Below are positions 10,118 through 22,462 of a DNA stretch of 64,000 nucleotides, piece by piece. The stretch's first letter is position 1. The number at the start of each line of letters is the position of its first letter. This DNA is from Perkinsus olseni (lineage: Eukaryota; Perkinsozoa; Perkinsida; Perkinsidae). The stretch is from the NCBI GenBank assembly GCA_013115135.1, contig JABANP010000064.1, positions 1-64,000 of the forward strand. The letters run 5' to 3'. The translations under genes were made by a program, and so were the position numbers. The notes under the pieces were generated by a model, which was not told where the DNA came from, did no database searches, and saw only the letters and a program-made list of their open reading frames with translations.

Positions 10118-12840
10118 TTGAAGTTTCTCATACCGATGGGCGGTCTGATGGGCGGTCTCCGGTGTAAAACGTACAGTTTGTGATTGCCCGTTGCTACAGC
10201 ACCACTGCTCACTATAGGTTGACCACACATTCTGTCATGCCTTGTGTTTGCTAGTGAGAGAACCCCGCACTCTCTCGGCCAAGCGTATCATCTGAAGTCA
10301 TGATGAGTTGCTATCCGCTTCGGGTGAGTTCGTTCATCCGACCACCTGCGTGAAGCACAACTGATCCCTCATAAGAGGTGCTAGCCGTACTGTCGGCGGT
10401 GGACTTGAAACTCACACACATACGTAAACGAGCACTCGTCCGGCGGCCAGGCATGTCCCGCGTTGTCGATAGTATTGACAAGTAGTTCTAGGAGGACTGT
10501 TCGCGTGTGGCGAAGAGAGGGCCTTAGATGATAGAAAGTGAAGAGCTTCTTAACGTCAATAGAATAGTAACACTCGCGAGGTTGAGAGACGGGCCTTTCA
10601 AATATCGAACATTTCTGGCATACTCAACGCCCTAAGTTATGTGCAATGAATTGGGAAGGTCGAAGCACAGTGGAGGGAATGCCAGTCAATGACGTTTGTG
10701 TGCGGTACTTACTCACCAACCAGCTCGATCGGAATGGTATTGCTCTCGAGCGGCGGTGATTAGTCACTTTGCACTCGAATGATCGTAGCATGGTGGGCCC
10801 AAAGAAGCCCTTTCATACTGGTAAGAGGAAGGTACGCTGTCAAGTTCGACATCCTCACTCGGTGGGACTCAATCTGCATCACTATTACTGATCACTGCGG
10901 TTTTCTTATGATTTGTACTTGACAACTACATCGTATCATGAACAAAAGCCGGCTCAACGACGCAAGACATTTACATCAGCTTCACGTCCCTCATGAGAGA
11001 TAGAGGTTTACATATTCCTCACAAACCCGCATGAATCCTCTTCGCTAGCCTCAACGAGGCAGTTGCCACCAAGGCCGTAGCGTGGTAATGGTGGACGTCG
11101 CGTCCATGAGCCAACGACAGTACGGGTGAATGTCCGTGTACGCTGGGGTGTCCTTAACGGACGAGAAACGTATCGGGGATGTGACGATGAGGGCTGCTCG
11201 GTGACTGAAAAGGAAACTTGGGAATGTCAATGGGGGAAGCTATACCTGATTGTGAAGGGGATACACTCAGGCGAAGCGAAGCAGCTGCAGAGAACATCGT
11301 CCACTATTATGGTGCCGCTGGTAGTCAGAGGACAGTACACCCCTGATACAAAAGCACAGCTAGAGGTGTCAGAATGTTGCACTCACCTTTGCAATGGACT
11401 GGCGACGATTCTGCAATCGACGACACTCCGGTGCACGTCCCCTCCAATGGGTTTAGAAGGCAGACCGAGCGGGCTTGATCAGCTCGGACGAAATCGGAAG
11501 CTTCCGGGTCGTAGATCAGATGCTCTGCTGAGGCAACGAACGTCCGCTTGCTCGCCCTTAGTTGGAATTGGAGGAAGGTGCCAACCTGACTGGGACGCCA
11601 ATAGGGAAGCTAGATGGAGACGGTACTGCTGCCTACCTACTTCCTCAGGGCTGTAATGCAGCCAAGTGACGAGTTTCTGGAAGCTGGCCACACCGTTGGC
11701 TTCACCAGCGAGAACGAGATCTCCCAGCTCCAACCTAAGATGTACCAGTGACGTGGTTATCACTGACCGAGCACTCGCTGTATGGGAATAGGATGCTCGT
11801 GATGCGAGATGCCGCAGCCCTTGAGCGAGTAAATACCCTAACACCGTAACTGGCGAATCAAACCGGTGAGCCGCGATAGAAGATGTATGGCTCAGAGGTG
11901 CCTGATATCGTGAGGATCCCCGCAGCGGGTGACGATGAGCACCCAGATGCTGCTCAATCAGAAGTTGTGACATTGCCGAAGACCCCCCTTTGCCCACTGG
12001 GCAACATCATTTTGATTTTGTCCAGACTGAGCACAAATTTGAAACGTAGTTCGATTGTGCCGAGCCAATTCATCCCCCTTGGAGCACTGCTACGGCAACA
12101 CAGATCTCCTCACTCAGCCATGGAGATCTCTCCCTTTGCCATCACTCTAACCCTCGCTGTGGAAGGGAAGCACATCGGCAAGGTACCCATCTCCCTCTCG
12201 ATCGCTGTGGCGCATTTGTGCTGGTCCGCCGGTGGGAACTGTCGACTGAATAAAACTGAGTGTGGGCTCTTGCAGAAAGTGCCAAGTCAGTTCACGGCCG
12301 TTGTGAGACGACAATGACTCCAAAATACGCCAAGAATCAAGAACGGGCTGATGATGGACGAAGATTCCACTTCGCCGCCTTCCAAGACTTCCTGTTCGCG
12401 GGTGTTATTATGGAATCTTACGCGCACTCTCTCATGCAGCCCTCCATGTCGCCTCTGTTGCAGGTAAAGGTCTGACCGTTGATGTTGAGGACTTGAGCTT
12501 CCTTCTCATAGGGGATCTGATGCAGTGCACCGTGATGCGATGCCACGACGAAGGAAGACGGGCTGATGACCATCGAGGGTTCACAATACTGCTGACCGAG
12601 GCTTGGCCGAGGTTACAGACTGCAAGTCCGCGTACAGCGGCACCAGGCACTTGTAACCATTCTAGACTGTGTATTAGCGTAAATGTCTTCTTTTGCACAC
12701 CTCAATGGTCGTAAGCAGCAGCAGTGATGATCCTTTGCTTCCTCTCCAAGCTACTCGACTCTTGTGCTACTTTAAGTCTACGCCCTGATAGTGTTAGGGT
12801 GTGGGTTGTAGCCTACACCTTTTAGGTGCCCACCCAATAA
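10118..12840. other. 2.7 kb without a gene I can defend
   Basis: Reading frames of up to 176 codons occur on both strands (11126-11656 plus, 11479-11997 minus) but show no domain or exon pattern. The minus-strand stretch 11750-11560 (LRLELGDLVLAGEANGVASF and QKLVTWLHYSPEE) could be an exon of an unresolved gene. No RNA gene or strong repeat was seen here. Confidence 0.4.
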
Positions 12841-12848
12841 GGAGTCGT

Positions 12849-12928
12849 AAGATTCCATCCTAGCTTCGACCTAAGATTCCATCCTAGCTTCGACCTAAGA
12901 TTCCATCCTAGCTTCGACCTAAGATTCC
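12849..12928. repeat. Tandem repeat, 24-bp unit, 3.3 copies
   Basis: Three exact 24-base units beginning AAGATTCCATCC and containing TAGCTTCGACCT are followed by a partial fourth. In minus-strand sense the unit contains GGAATCTTAGGTCGA, the same string found at intron 3' ends near 31.35 kb and 48.14 kb. The array may therefore be a multiplied splice-acceptor segment of the neighbouring minus-strand gene. Confidence 0.75.
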
Positions 12929-12970
12929 TGCTTCAATACCACTCGCCCACTAAATCAGAACAGCGGCCTC

Positions 12971-15423
12971 TCAGGAAACAGAGTATTTCATGCGTAAGTG
13001 CTCAATCTCCGGCAAGGAGGAAGCCTCGACCGAATCCTCGCTAATGTTATGCGCAGCCTCTGCGGTCGATCGTAGCAGAATCTTGTGAAGCCCCGCAGCT
13101 TCCTGGTCCACGAGTCTTCCGAGGACCCCTGCCACTAAAGGGCTGATCAAATTCTCTTCCAAGTCCACCGAAACCTGAAGAACGCCCTGCAGGCTTCCGG
13201 TAAAGTATAGAGGGCGAGCGATTATTGCAGCGTATGTGCGCGACAAGTGCGTCTTTTAGCCACACTCAATAGTCGTGAACAGCATCGATTATACTCAAAA
13301 CTTTCCCTTCAATCTACTTGGCTGTTGTCCTAGTTTGGGTTCACAGCACGAAGAAGGCGCCCTTCGCTCACCATCTGCCGTAGCTCTTCCAGCTCCTCCT
13401 CAGGGACGTCGTTGCCCTCGGCTTCTTTCACGAGGGAGAGGAGTTCCTTCACAGTCGCCCTCCACTCGACGAGGACCGCTGGTGCAACTGGACGCGAGTC
13501 AATCGAATAAAACGCGGCCGATAAAATCAACAACAAAACTTGAAGCGAGCTCGACTATCAACAGCATCGTCACCCGGGAGCTCTCCATTTGTCCCGATTG
13601 ATGTACTGAAGGTCGGAGGAGGTTCGCCGAGGGAAGACAGGGTCCGCCCCTCGCCAGATTGAACTGAGCTCAGAGAGGAAGCATGCGGATGTCAGGTCGG
13701 CAGCGGCCTGCAAACTACTCGCCGCGTCCCGCACAGTCTTCACAGGTTGTATCCTCTCTGTCCGGGCCTCGAGGAGATCTTCCAACTCTGCTGCTGAGAG
13801 CGTGCTCGTCACCAGTGGAATCGGGGGACCCTCATCCTCGGGCAGAGCAACTGAACTTCACTTCGCCATGGACCATCCAAACGACATCCAATCACGAGCG
13901 CCGAGCCTTAGTAGCCCTCCATCCTACCATTCTCTCGCCTCGGACTGTTCTCAATTTCGATCGGCTCTGAGTGCTTCGCTGGTCTAGCGATAATCCTCCG
14001 CTCTCGCCGCCTCGCTGCCCGCCTTCTCCTCTCCTCAGCGTTGGCCCGTCTGAAGCCGGTAGGGGAATCCGCGAGCGTAGAGGAGAATCCTTTACAGTGC
14101 GTCGGGCGTGACGCCCATGGTGACGTCCCGGCGGGCTCTATCGCGAATCCTCTCCAGATAGCTGAGTAGATTGGATGTACGCCGGCCGTGATCCATTGGC
14201 AATCGGGGAATCTTCAACCTCTGCGAGATGAGCAAGGATCGACATTAGATACGCCTCAGTACCAACCGGACGTTACAAAAGTTGTACTCGTTCTGGACCG
14301 AAAACCATAACATTCCCAACACAGACGATAAGGTGTCGACAAATACCAATGAGAGCCTTCCGCAGTCTCAAAGTTCATCCTCCTCACGCTGAGGACCTCA
14401 TCAGATGAAGACAGCGGGCGTGACTCAGACTGTCATACGACCAATCAGAGTCGAGATTACACGGGTCTATTGTTGACAATTTCGGTCGATTTCGGAGTTC
14501 CCCGAAGTCTCCGCTCCCTCTTCTCGTCCCAGGTACTGATGTTGTGCGCCCGTATTAGCCTACAGCAACGTGCAAGCCCAGAGCGAGCTAATTCTGAACC
14601 ACGAAACCGATCCACGATACGGAACTCGCGTTAGTCACAACCTCCAGAATCAGCTTCAAGTTTTAGAAACAGTCTACGGGAGATCGCTCAGGCAGGAGAG
14701 GCTGGTTACAGCTGGAACACAAGGCGTACTGAAGTTGGACATCGTTGTTAAGACATTGGTCATGTAAAAGCACCCGAAGGGGGACGAGCTACTGGTGGTC
14801 TAATCCTAGACAACTCTGCGCACAAGTCTCGGGCAGCATCCACCAACCGAAGGGGCTTCTCAGTGATGACTTCGTCTGGAGCCGGGAAGACGATGATGAC
14901 GGTGGCAAGAGCTCTTCTACACTCACCGTGTATCCTTAGGAACATTCGTTCGATCTCTGTCTCCTCTGAAGGCCTTCGCTGGGCCACCCAACTGAGAGAC
15001 GATGCGCCCATACCACACCATCCGTTACAAAACTGCCTACCGTGAGATCTCCCCAACAGCCGCTTCCACGTCCCTCATCAGAGCATCGACGCGATCACGA
15101 CAGTCGTCTAATGCCTCCTGAACCTGAGCAGTCACCTTCCGACCTCGAAGATTCTCAAAGATATGCTGGACCTCCTCGCTGCCTTCGCGCTGCTCTCGCA
15201 TGGAAGTCCGGGCTTTCTGTATCTCAGACCGCCATTGCAGACAGGTTTCCACCAACTGCTGCATCAAACTCGAGCTGTTCTCAGACGGCGCCCCAGCATC
15301 CACAACGATACCTTCGTTATGGACCGGTACAACAGGAAAGAAGAAGCGTATGAGAATACTCGAGACAAGCCAGTACTGATAAAATAATAATGACAGAGCT
15401 GTAGAGGAGAACGACACAATCAC
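12971..15423 (-). CDS. Predicted alpha-helical / coiled-coil protein, provisional exon chain
   Basis: Minus-strand blocks in order are 15423-15048 (hydrophobic start, then SLMQQLVETCLQWRSEIQKA and QVQEALDDCRDRVDALMRDV), about 14930-14790 (EKPLRLVDAARDLCAELSR), 13812-13600 (LSAAELEDLLEARTERIQPV), 13510-13330 (WRATVKELLSLVKEAEGNDV) and about 13200-12971 (VSVDLEENLISPLVAGVLGR, ending MKYSVS). A good GTAGGC donor follows EISR near 15047. The heptad-like Leu/Glu/Arg pattern is clear; family and function are not. Whether all blocks belong to one gene is inference. Confidence 0.35.
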
Positions 15424-15491
15424 AATTCATTCATAGCTGGACTTCGTAATCATTTACGAGGAGTATCACGATAAAAGACCAATGGGCATCA

Positions 15492-16600
15492 TCATCGTGA
15501 GGACCACTGCAGAGCTTCACACCTCTCAACCTCAACCCTTAGACGAAGAGCAACATACAGAGATGCCCTCCTGCCGGGTAGATGAGCCGTCCATGGGCGA
15601 GCGAAACTCACCCAGTAGTGGCCGGGCTGCCTCCTGGAAGTCCCTCCGGACGACCTCCACCTCCGATCGCAGCCCTTCGACATCAATCATCCTGAGGGAC
15701 ACCTCAATGTCTCCACATTCACCGTGGACAGTTTATGTTCTGGTTACTTGCCGAGCAGTCAGCCTTCCCGCCCAGGGCGATTAAGTTCAAGCACGACCAT
15801 TACGACATCACTACGATGATTCGAAAATTTAGGAAAAGCCAACAGGATAAATCCAGGAACAGCCAGCGGAAGAAAAAACTTTTTTCGGGAACGCAGCGGC
15901 ATGAAGACAGCCGGTGCGCTCCCCAATTACCTTCGTCGCAGCTCGTGAATATCCTCCTCGAACGCTGTGTCTTTGACTGGGTTGGTAGAGGTGTCCAACG
16001 AGGGACCGGTGGTCTTCTCCGACGGCACTTCTAGTTTTGACACTCTAAGGTCCAGACTGTCGATCCTGAGGGAAGCATCCTCGGAAGTTCACCATTGGCC
16101 GCACACATGCTACACTACGACCAAGCGATCAAACGTGGTTTCACAAGTGAGGATCCCAACCCCGCTCGAACAATTATTTCCAATTTTACCTCGACCGCGA
16201 CGACGATCTCCCCACACTCAGCTTGGCCGTTCGAAGTTGCGTCAATGAGAAGAGCAGTAGAGCGAGCGGAAACCATCAAGCAATGAACCCCAACAGGAGC
16301 TGAAGCTATTCCCACCGATCTCGGAAGTAAGTAAAAGGACTGATATCCTTGAGCGATGATCGCAATTTGCAAAGTATGAAATCAGCCGAAAATATTTCCC
16401 ACCTGTTGCCGATGCTTTCTGTGTTCTCCTCCAGTGCCTTCCGAGCATCTTCCATCTTCACGTTGAATCCCTTCATCCTAGCCTCAGTACGGGCCTCAAG
16501 GTCCTTCAAGTTGCCCTCCAGCGGCTCCAACCCCTCTCGCAGCTGCCTCTCCAGCTGAGTGGTAATTTCACTAAGTTCTGGCGCCGCGCTGGTATCCTGA
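15492..16600 (-). CDS. Coiled-coil protein exons
   Basis: Minus-strand blocks 16600-16400 (ELSEITTQLERQLREGLEPL, then NLKDLEARTEARMKGFNVKM and DARKALEENTESIGNRW), about 16075-15935 (RIDSLDLRVSKLEV then FEEDIHELRRR) and about 15690-15610 (LRSEVEVVRRDFQEAARPLL) have strong heptad character and sit between GT and AG signals. No recognised domain. The ENTESI string recurs in the next gene upstream (16769-17440), suggesting the two are related copies. Confidence 0.4.
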
Positions 16601-16768
16601 ACATGAACGATTCCGAGCTCTCACGGTACATCCAATTTTGCGAAAGCCTATAGTCAAGCTAAGATTCCTCGAAGCCAACGATGGCCACAACATCGACATA
16701 AAGTCATGTTTGCTGTTTTTTATTATTATAAAAACAATATCCCTTTAAAGAAGCATATGACACCTTCG

Positions 16769-17440
16769 TCAAGGACCCTCTCTACCGAAGCTAGCTCCTA
16801 GTCGCCTCAACTTCCCTCCTACCACCGGCGGTCCAGTAGGTGCTTTAGCCTCAGCCTTCACCCTCCTCAGCAGGCCCTCCACTTCCTCTCTGCCAGCCTT
16901 ATCACCGATCTCCTTCAGTAGTCGGCCCTCTGAAGCCTCGAGGCTCCCTGCAGTGCCTTCTATGGCGTCCTCGAGGCCCCCAACAGACTCCTTCAACTTC
17001 GCTATGGACTCGGTGTTCTCTGCTGTGGCCGCGTCTAGCTCCTCAGCGACGTTAGAGATGGTCGAGGTGAGAGCTGAAGAACAGCAACATCACGGCAGAT
17101 CTTCTCCCGTCACGGCAAATGCCCTCTTCAAATAATTCCATTTCCCCCTGGCAAGCGCTCCATCGGTCGAAATCCTCAGCTTCCGCCCAGAAGTGACACC
17201 GACGGTCGAGAGCATCGAGGATGGTAGCACCCCCAACAGCCCTCCGCTCTTTCTAGTAAGGTCGAACCATGCGGGAACTAGCCCAGGTGCCCCCCTCCTC
17301 ACAGTTCTCAGCGTCGGTCAATTTCTCCTCGAGTACGCTCAATTTCCTCTCGGCCGCCACCACTCGAAGCTCAGCACCATCAATGCTACTATAGAGTCTG
17401 AAAAGGGTCCATCGCTGAGGGGTGACTGGTGATTCCCTAC
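16769..17440 (-). CDS. Coiled-coil protein, C-terminal exons
   Basis: An exon at about 17400-17295 (IDGAELRVVAAERKLSVLEE then KLTDAENCEEGG) and a longer one at about 17075-16769 (ISNVAEELDAATAENTESIA, KLKESVGGLEDAIEG, SEGRLLKEIGDKAGREEVEG, ending ASFGREGP and a stop at 16769) are continuous amphipathic helix. The function is unknown. A structural or scaffold role would be typical of such proteins but is not shown by the sequence. Confidence 0.4.
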
Positions 17441-17479
17441 GAAGTTATCCCTGCAAGAATGGGAAATATGAATAAACGA

Positions 17480-20060
17480 GAGATCACCCTAGAGCCCTCA
17501 TAGCGGAAGATGAAGAGAGTCGCTCCACCAACACCCCTCCCTCCTGTGGCGATGCAGGAGATGGCAGGTAGGGAAAAGAATGATATTCAAAGGATGCCCG
17601 GAAAGACGACCCACCGACGTACTTATTGATTTCCTCGCTCAGTTGGGATTGAGTATCTCCTCCAACCTGCACAGGTCCACTTCGCCGACCCTCCTCTCAC
17701 AGGCCCCAGCTACCTGTGGTGGCGATGATGACTGCAATTCAATCCTTCGGGCCAGCTCATCCCCAGTCTCAGCCAACACTCCCAGGACCTGGCCAACGAC
17801 AGGAGCTCCTTACGATCGGAAAAGACACTCATGCGGGCATCTACGCGGCTTTACACTACATGAGGCGGTCCTGTGCCCAGTAGCCCCCCATACTAGTGTC
17901 CCGTCACTAACGCCCCCCCCCCAACTCTATCTGCTCTGTCTCATTCACTACGAGCCCGATCTGCTACTACATTCTCTACAACGACAAAGGTCGACCCCTG
18001 GTCGGCAAGCTTGATAATAAGATACCCCTTCAGGATAAGTTAGATACTGAGTGATCACCTTCGCCTGTGAGGAAGTAATTTCCCCTCGAAGCTGTTGAGC
18101 ATGGCCCTGTAGCCGATCATGGACATCGGCAAGTGCTCTAGATACTTCATCGAACCTAGACGAGGCCATGACAACCCCGGCCTATCGACCCCCATCAGAC
18201 CTCTTAGTCGAACCCTCCGACCACTCCTGGCGGGCCTCTTCTACCATACCAGCAACGGACGCTCTGTCACACATGTCAACCTTCAAGCCATCAACAGCAG
18301 CCTCGAACCGTCGCTGCATCTGTGATGACCACCAAGTACCGAGGGACGGGAGGAAGGCTGATCACCTTGTCTGAGGCCTCCTCTAGGTGCTGGTCCATAG
18401 CGTTAGCCACTTCCTCTCGCACCATCTTCATAGTTACATCCGCTCTAAGCCGCTCGAACCTGAAAGGAACCGACACAATCGTGGCCATGACAAACACTCA
18501 TCGGTTATGAAATATACTATCACTGTACGGCAACTCGGGGCTTTCCCGAGTACCCGAGACGGCAGCTGCCACCACTAGCGGCCTTGATGGGGACCGCTGT
18601 CGAAAAGCTACACGAAAGAACCATTTGACGGTCGTGAGGAGTGGAAGCGATCGCAGCTGAGTTTTCCGTCCGCCATTTTCGGCAACCATCGCGTTAGGTG
18701 TTCCGGAGACAGCCCCCGAACTCGGAATCGATTCTGGGTCCTTTAACGACGACAGAAGCGATCAAGTATGTATCCGAGCACGAGAGCCGCCCGTCCTACT
18801 CGACACAAAGGCGCTCTTCATAACAATCATCATCGCTGCCACCATCCCGACATCTTAGCGGTCTCAGGGAGAAATTTTATGCAGTTTCCATCTTAGAAAA
18901 CTAGATGCAAATTCTACATGACTTAGCAAACCTAGTAGACGCATTCTCGGGAGCACCAACAACGATGACGAGAAATTTTGTAGCAGTTAGTGACGCAAAG
19001 ACGAAGACAGTCATCAGAATTCAGTTCTCTTAGCGACTCAAGAACTATAAAAAAGCCAGCCCTGGCTCCATCATTCCGGTGAGCACCCCGCAGCCAAACG
19101 CCCCCCCCCCTTACATCTCATCGCGCCACTGGTTAGCATAACTCAGATGGACCTCCTCCCCTACCATCCGAACCACTTCATCTCGGAGCCGGGCTTTCAC
19201 CTGAGCAGGACCAGCGTTCACTCTTTTCTACCTAATCTCCGCTACGCAAAGATGACAGGAACAACAACGCATGACCGCGCGCCACGAAATTCCAACTAGA
19301 AGAGCACGTACTAACGACTACCCTCGTAGTAAACGTGGATGGGAGGGATTCCAAAACCGAGCAGGCCCAACCCTCCCTGCGCGTGATGGAGCCCGGAGCG
19401 ATGAGCCCACCTCATCAAAGTCCCGGGCAAGTCCTAGTACGGCAGCATCAGCCAACTTGACCATCAATTCCTCGTTCATCTGCTTCTCGTATTCACCCTG
19501 GAAGTACTCCCGGCCTGAAAGCGATCTCAACTGTCGACGAATTTGACAACATCATGTCAGCTTGTTATCCTTGCGTGGTCGCCAATTTTTTGTGAAAAGT
19601 TATTAACGAGAAGAACACTTCCCTAGGGCCTGTTAAGTGTGCTGAATGAAAGGTTTGTTATGAAACTACTAGCTGAACGGGGTCCGAAGACCCTTCGCTC
19701 AAATTTGAATACCCTTGCCCGTCCCCATTCCCGCGGTCTCCAGTCCAGTAGCCTTACACTGAATAGCAGCTGACTCCATAAAGTGCTTAGTGGCATCGAA
19801 GGCCCTGTCTCTGTTCTCATCCACCGCGATACGACTCAGTTCCTTCACCTCCGCCAGACACCTTACAAAGGTGGTGGTTATCCAATCTTCGCTCATCACG
19901 GGAAGTCCTCCAACTTTGTTTCAGAACCCCGAGCTCCGAACAAGATGTCGGCAGACCCGGTAACTCTACACTTTTCAGGTGGTATCCACTGGGGGCGTTC
20001 AGTAAACGGAACGACTCTTCCACACGATCCAACAGGGTGGCCAAAGAACCATGCACCAAA
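17480..20060 (-). other. Further minus-strand helical exon fragments, no full model
   Basis: Short minus-strand blocks with coding character are 17745-17640 (ARRIELQSSSPPQVAGACER), 18260-18050 (ASVAGMVEEARQEWSEGSTK; SSRFDEVSRALADVHDRLQG), 18460-18370 (RFERLRADVTMKMVREEVAN), 19530-19400 (EYFQGEYEKQMNEELMVKLA) and 19890-19700 (DWITTTFVRCLAEVKELSRI). They continue the coiled-coil style of 13-17 kb. I could not chain them into genes. Two long C runs occur (near 17909 and 19100). Confidence 0.3.
19273..19290 (+). repeat. Dispersed GACCGCGCGCCACGAAAT motif (three copies in the window)
   Basis: The same string occurs at 19273-19290, 25939-25954 (CGCGCGCCACGAAATT) and 63409-63426. All three are in the same orientation and outside recognised exons. 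Too long to be chance three times in 64 kb; too short to classify. Confidence 0.6.
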
Positions 20061-21090
20061 TCCAGAATCGATTCGAGGGCGGCATTTTACATGTAAAGAT
20101 CAATTCCAGAATCGACTATTCAGTTTCGAAGTTGGTTTAGGTAAGAGCGGGTGAGTTGCCGGTATAACGCTCAACTCTGGCAGGTGCTGAACCTTCGGTA
20201 ATTTCATCCGCTACGAGCAGTTTCGTCACTGAAACCGATTCCGTCAGGAAAACCATCCGAGAAGCGCATTGAGCAACAGCGAGTTTGTGAACTGGGATCC
20301 AACACGATCGCTGTGAACTCCTCGAACTTCGAGGAATCGCCTCTGTCATATCGGCTGCGTTTCCGAGACCCAGAATCGATTGTGAAATTGATTTTCTACA
20401 CGTAGACCGTGGTTCCAGAATCGATTCTGAATTTCAGAATGAGGTTTATTGAACACCCCATGGGCACTCACTCATCCTTGGCCTGCCTGAAATTCATCAA
20501 CCATCATCTGCTGAGAATCCTTATGTCGCTCAAGGGTGTTTCTAAAGCATCTCAATTGCCTCTCTTGCTCCTAACAAAACAAAAGATTTCTCCCTCTGAG
20601 AGAGAGGGAAGGGAATGAGAGGCACTCTCTCATCGCCGTCCATCACCCAAGAGCGGCCCACCTCGCAAAGACACTGCACCTTCACAGTCATTCCGGCTAG
20701 CGCCGTGCTTAGGAACTTCTCTAACTCGGGGGACGCGAGCCTGGCAACAACGACGTTCTAAGACGGGTAAAATCCAAGGGAGAAGTCCGAAATCCAAGGA
20801 ACCACGCGCGACAACGTGTGAAGGCAGGAACGGGAGGAAACCACGGAGCCTCCCTCTAAAGCCAACAGGGCGATCAGTAGACTCAGCTGTTACCCAGGGC
20901 AACCGGAATCAAGTGACCAGTTCCCCGAAGATGCTTCCTTGGAGCTTGAGAATTACCTGGATTAAATTCTCTCACCTTCCCGCTCAGAAAACTAATTCTG
21001 AAACTCAGAGTCGAATTCAAGATTGATTTTGACGCGTAAAATACGGGTTCGAGATGGGTTTTGAATCTCGAAATTGGTTTATTGAAGTCT
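20055..21090. repeat. Three copies of the dispersed repeat (CAGAATCGATT ... TTTATTGAACACCCC)
   Basis: Copies at about 20055-20150, 20370-20458 and 20990-21085 share CCAGAATCGATT, a centre like TTTTACATGTAAA or TTTCTACACGTAGA, a second TTCCAGAATCGATT and the tail GGTTTATTGAACACCCC (GGTTTATTGAAGTC in the third). CAGAATCGATTCTG is itself a palindrome. With the two copies near 4.9 and 5.05 kb this makes at least five family members in the window, each about 90 bases. Confidence 0.65.
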
Positions 21091-21307
21091 CTCTCAATCG
21101 TTCTCTCCGACCAGCCGACTCGGCCGACCCTACCTGGGACCGATGCCGTGTGAGATGTATGCGCCAGCGGGGGCGATGGACGTGGACGGCATTGCACGGA
21201 CTTGGTGGAAGATGGCAGAACTGATTGGTGTGGATTGAGCCAGTCTGCTGCAAAAAGGGTCGTGAGCACCGCTGCCACCAGGATCGATTCTCGCCGTTGT
21301 TTGAACT

Positions 21308-21456
21308 TCTCTTGAGAAGGTCACAGACTGTGACCTTCTCGCGTAGCACACGGTTCTCACAGTACTGTGACTCACAGTAGCGTGAGAACCGTATGCCACA
21401 GTATTTTAGGTTTGCCTTCACACCCTCTGCCTCAGCGCTACTCTCTGACAGAGAGT
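21308..21456. repeat. Cluster of perfect hairpins
   Basis: Successive palindromes are CTTCTCTTGAGAAG (from about 21306), a 13-bp perfect stem with a one-base centre at 21314-21340 (GAGAAGGTCACAG and its complement), an 11-bp stem ACGGTTCTCAC/GTGAGAACCGT at 21350-21392 enclosing the palindrome TCACAGTACTGTGA, and ACTCTCTGACAGAGAGT at 21440-21456. The last is followed by related CTCTGTG sequence. No protein reading explains them. Confidence 0.75.
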
Positions 21457-22019
21457 CTCTGTGCTCGACAAACTCGTCCAAACTTATCCCTCTTGAAAGA
21501 AGTTACATCGGTGCTAGTCTGACTAAGGCGTTTGACGGCGTTGGACTTGAAAGCCACACAATTTAACGTGCACTCGCCATCACAATTCAGCTCATTTACA
21601 GTATGGCATACCAACCAAAGTTCAGCTATGGTTGTGAACAATTAAATCCACTCAGAACCATCCCTTATGGTCCCTCTGTCTCACTTCCTCCATTTCCTCG
21701 GAATCCCCTAATGGGTCGCTATGAGCGCAAAGGCGCGCGCCATAATACGTCATAATGCGCTGTTTATGAGTGGGTGATTTCGACCAGTCGACGATTTAAC
21801 GCGTGCTAAAACGTCCATGGCTCGCAGTTGATCGGTCTCGCTTAGCTACGCGACTAAACCTTATGCTACCATTCCACATCGGGACACCGCGTGTGTTAGG
21901 TTTACTTAGCTTGTGTGCCTTCCCCGTCGTGCGCGTATCCTTAAGCTCGTATCTTGCCATGGCGACCTCGCTCACATAGTTGTCTTTTACAGTTGTTTTA
22001 AACTGGTACTAATTTCATT

Positions 22020-22462
22020 ATGACTGTCGCTCACATTAACACAGTTGAGGGCCTTGACAAGGCGTTCGCCGATAACGGTGACAAGCTGGTCGTAGTAGAC
22101 TACTTTGCAAGTTGGTGCGGCCCTTGTGTCACCATGGGTCCCAAGTTCGAGGCCATGGCCGGTGAATTCGACGGAAAGGTGAGAAGAAGAACTCAAAGGC
22201 CCTTCCCTGCCAGATTTATAGCCCCTTCTTTCAGGCCGTTTTCATAAAGGTCGACGTTGACGAGGCAGAAGACGCAGCCGAGAAGGCGGACATACAGGTC
22301 CTACCCACCTTCATTCTTTACAAGGAGGGCAAGGAGGTAAGGCGGCCACCACCGCTGTCCGCGTGAAGTCCTCTTTATTGCTGTTGTTATTTTCTTCAGG
22401 TCAGCCGGATGAGCGGTGCCAGTGACGCAAAGCTCCATGACTTGATCCAGGCGAACTGCTAA
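22020..22462 (+). CDS. TRX: Thioredoxin
   Basis: Three exons, 22020-22178, 22235-22336 and 22400-22462, with GT-AG introns of 56 and 63 bases, encode 107 residues, the normal thioredoxin length. The active site WCGPC lies in exon 1 (VVDYFASWCGPCVTM). Exon 2 has KVDVDEAEDAAEKADIQVLP with the conserved cis-proline in LPTFILYKEGKEV. Exon 3 ends DLIQANC. No signal or transit peptide precedes the ATG, so a cytosolic dithiol reductase is expected, serving peroxiredoxins, ribonucleotide reductase and similar substrates through thioredoxin reductase. All splice phases are zero and no frameshift is needed. The gene stands alone, with about 0.5 kb of unannotated sequence on each side. Confidence 0.95.

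Noticed and set aside
11126..11656. 176-codon plus-strand frame as a gene
   Set aside because: No domain, poor composition and overlap with an equally long minus-strand frame; nothing favours it.
12849..12928. CRISPR-like array
   Set aside because: Direct tandem units without spacers, in a eukaryotic genome with introns.
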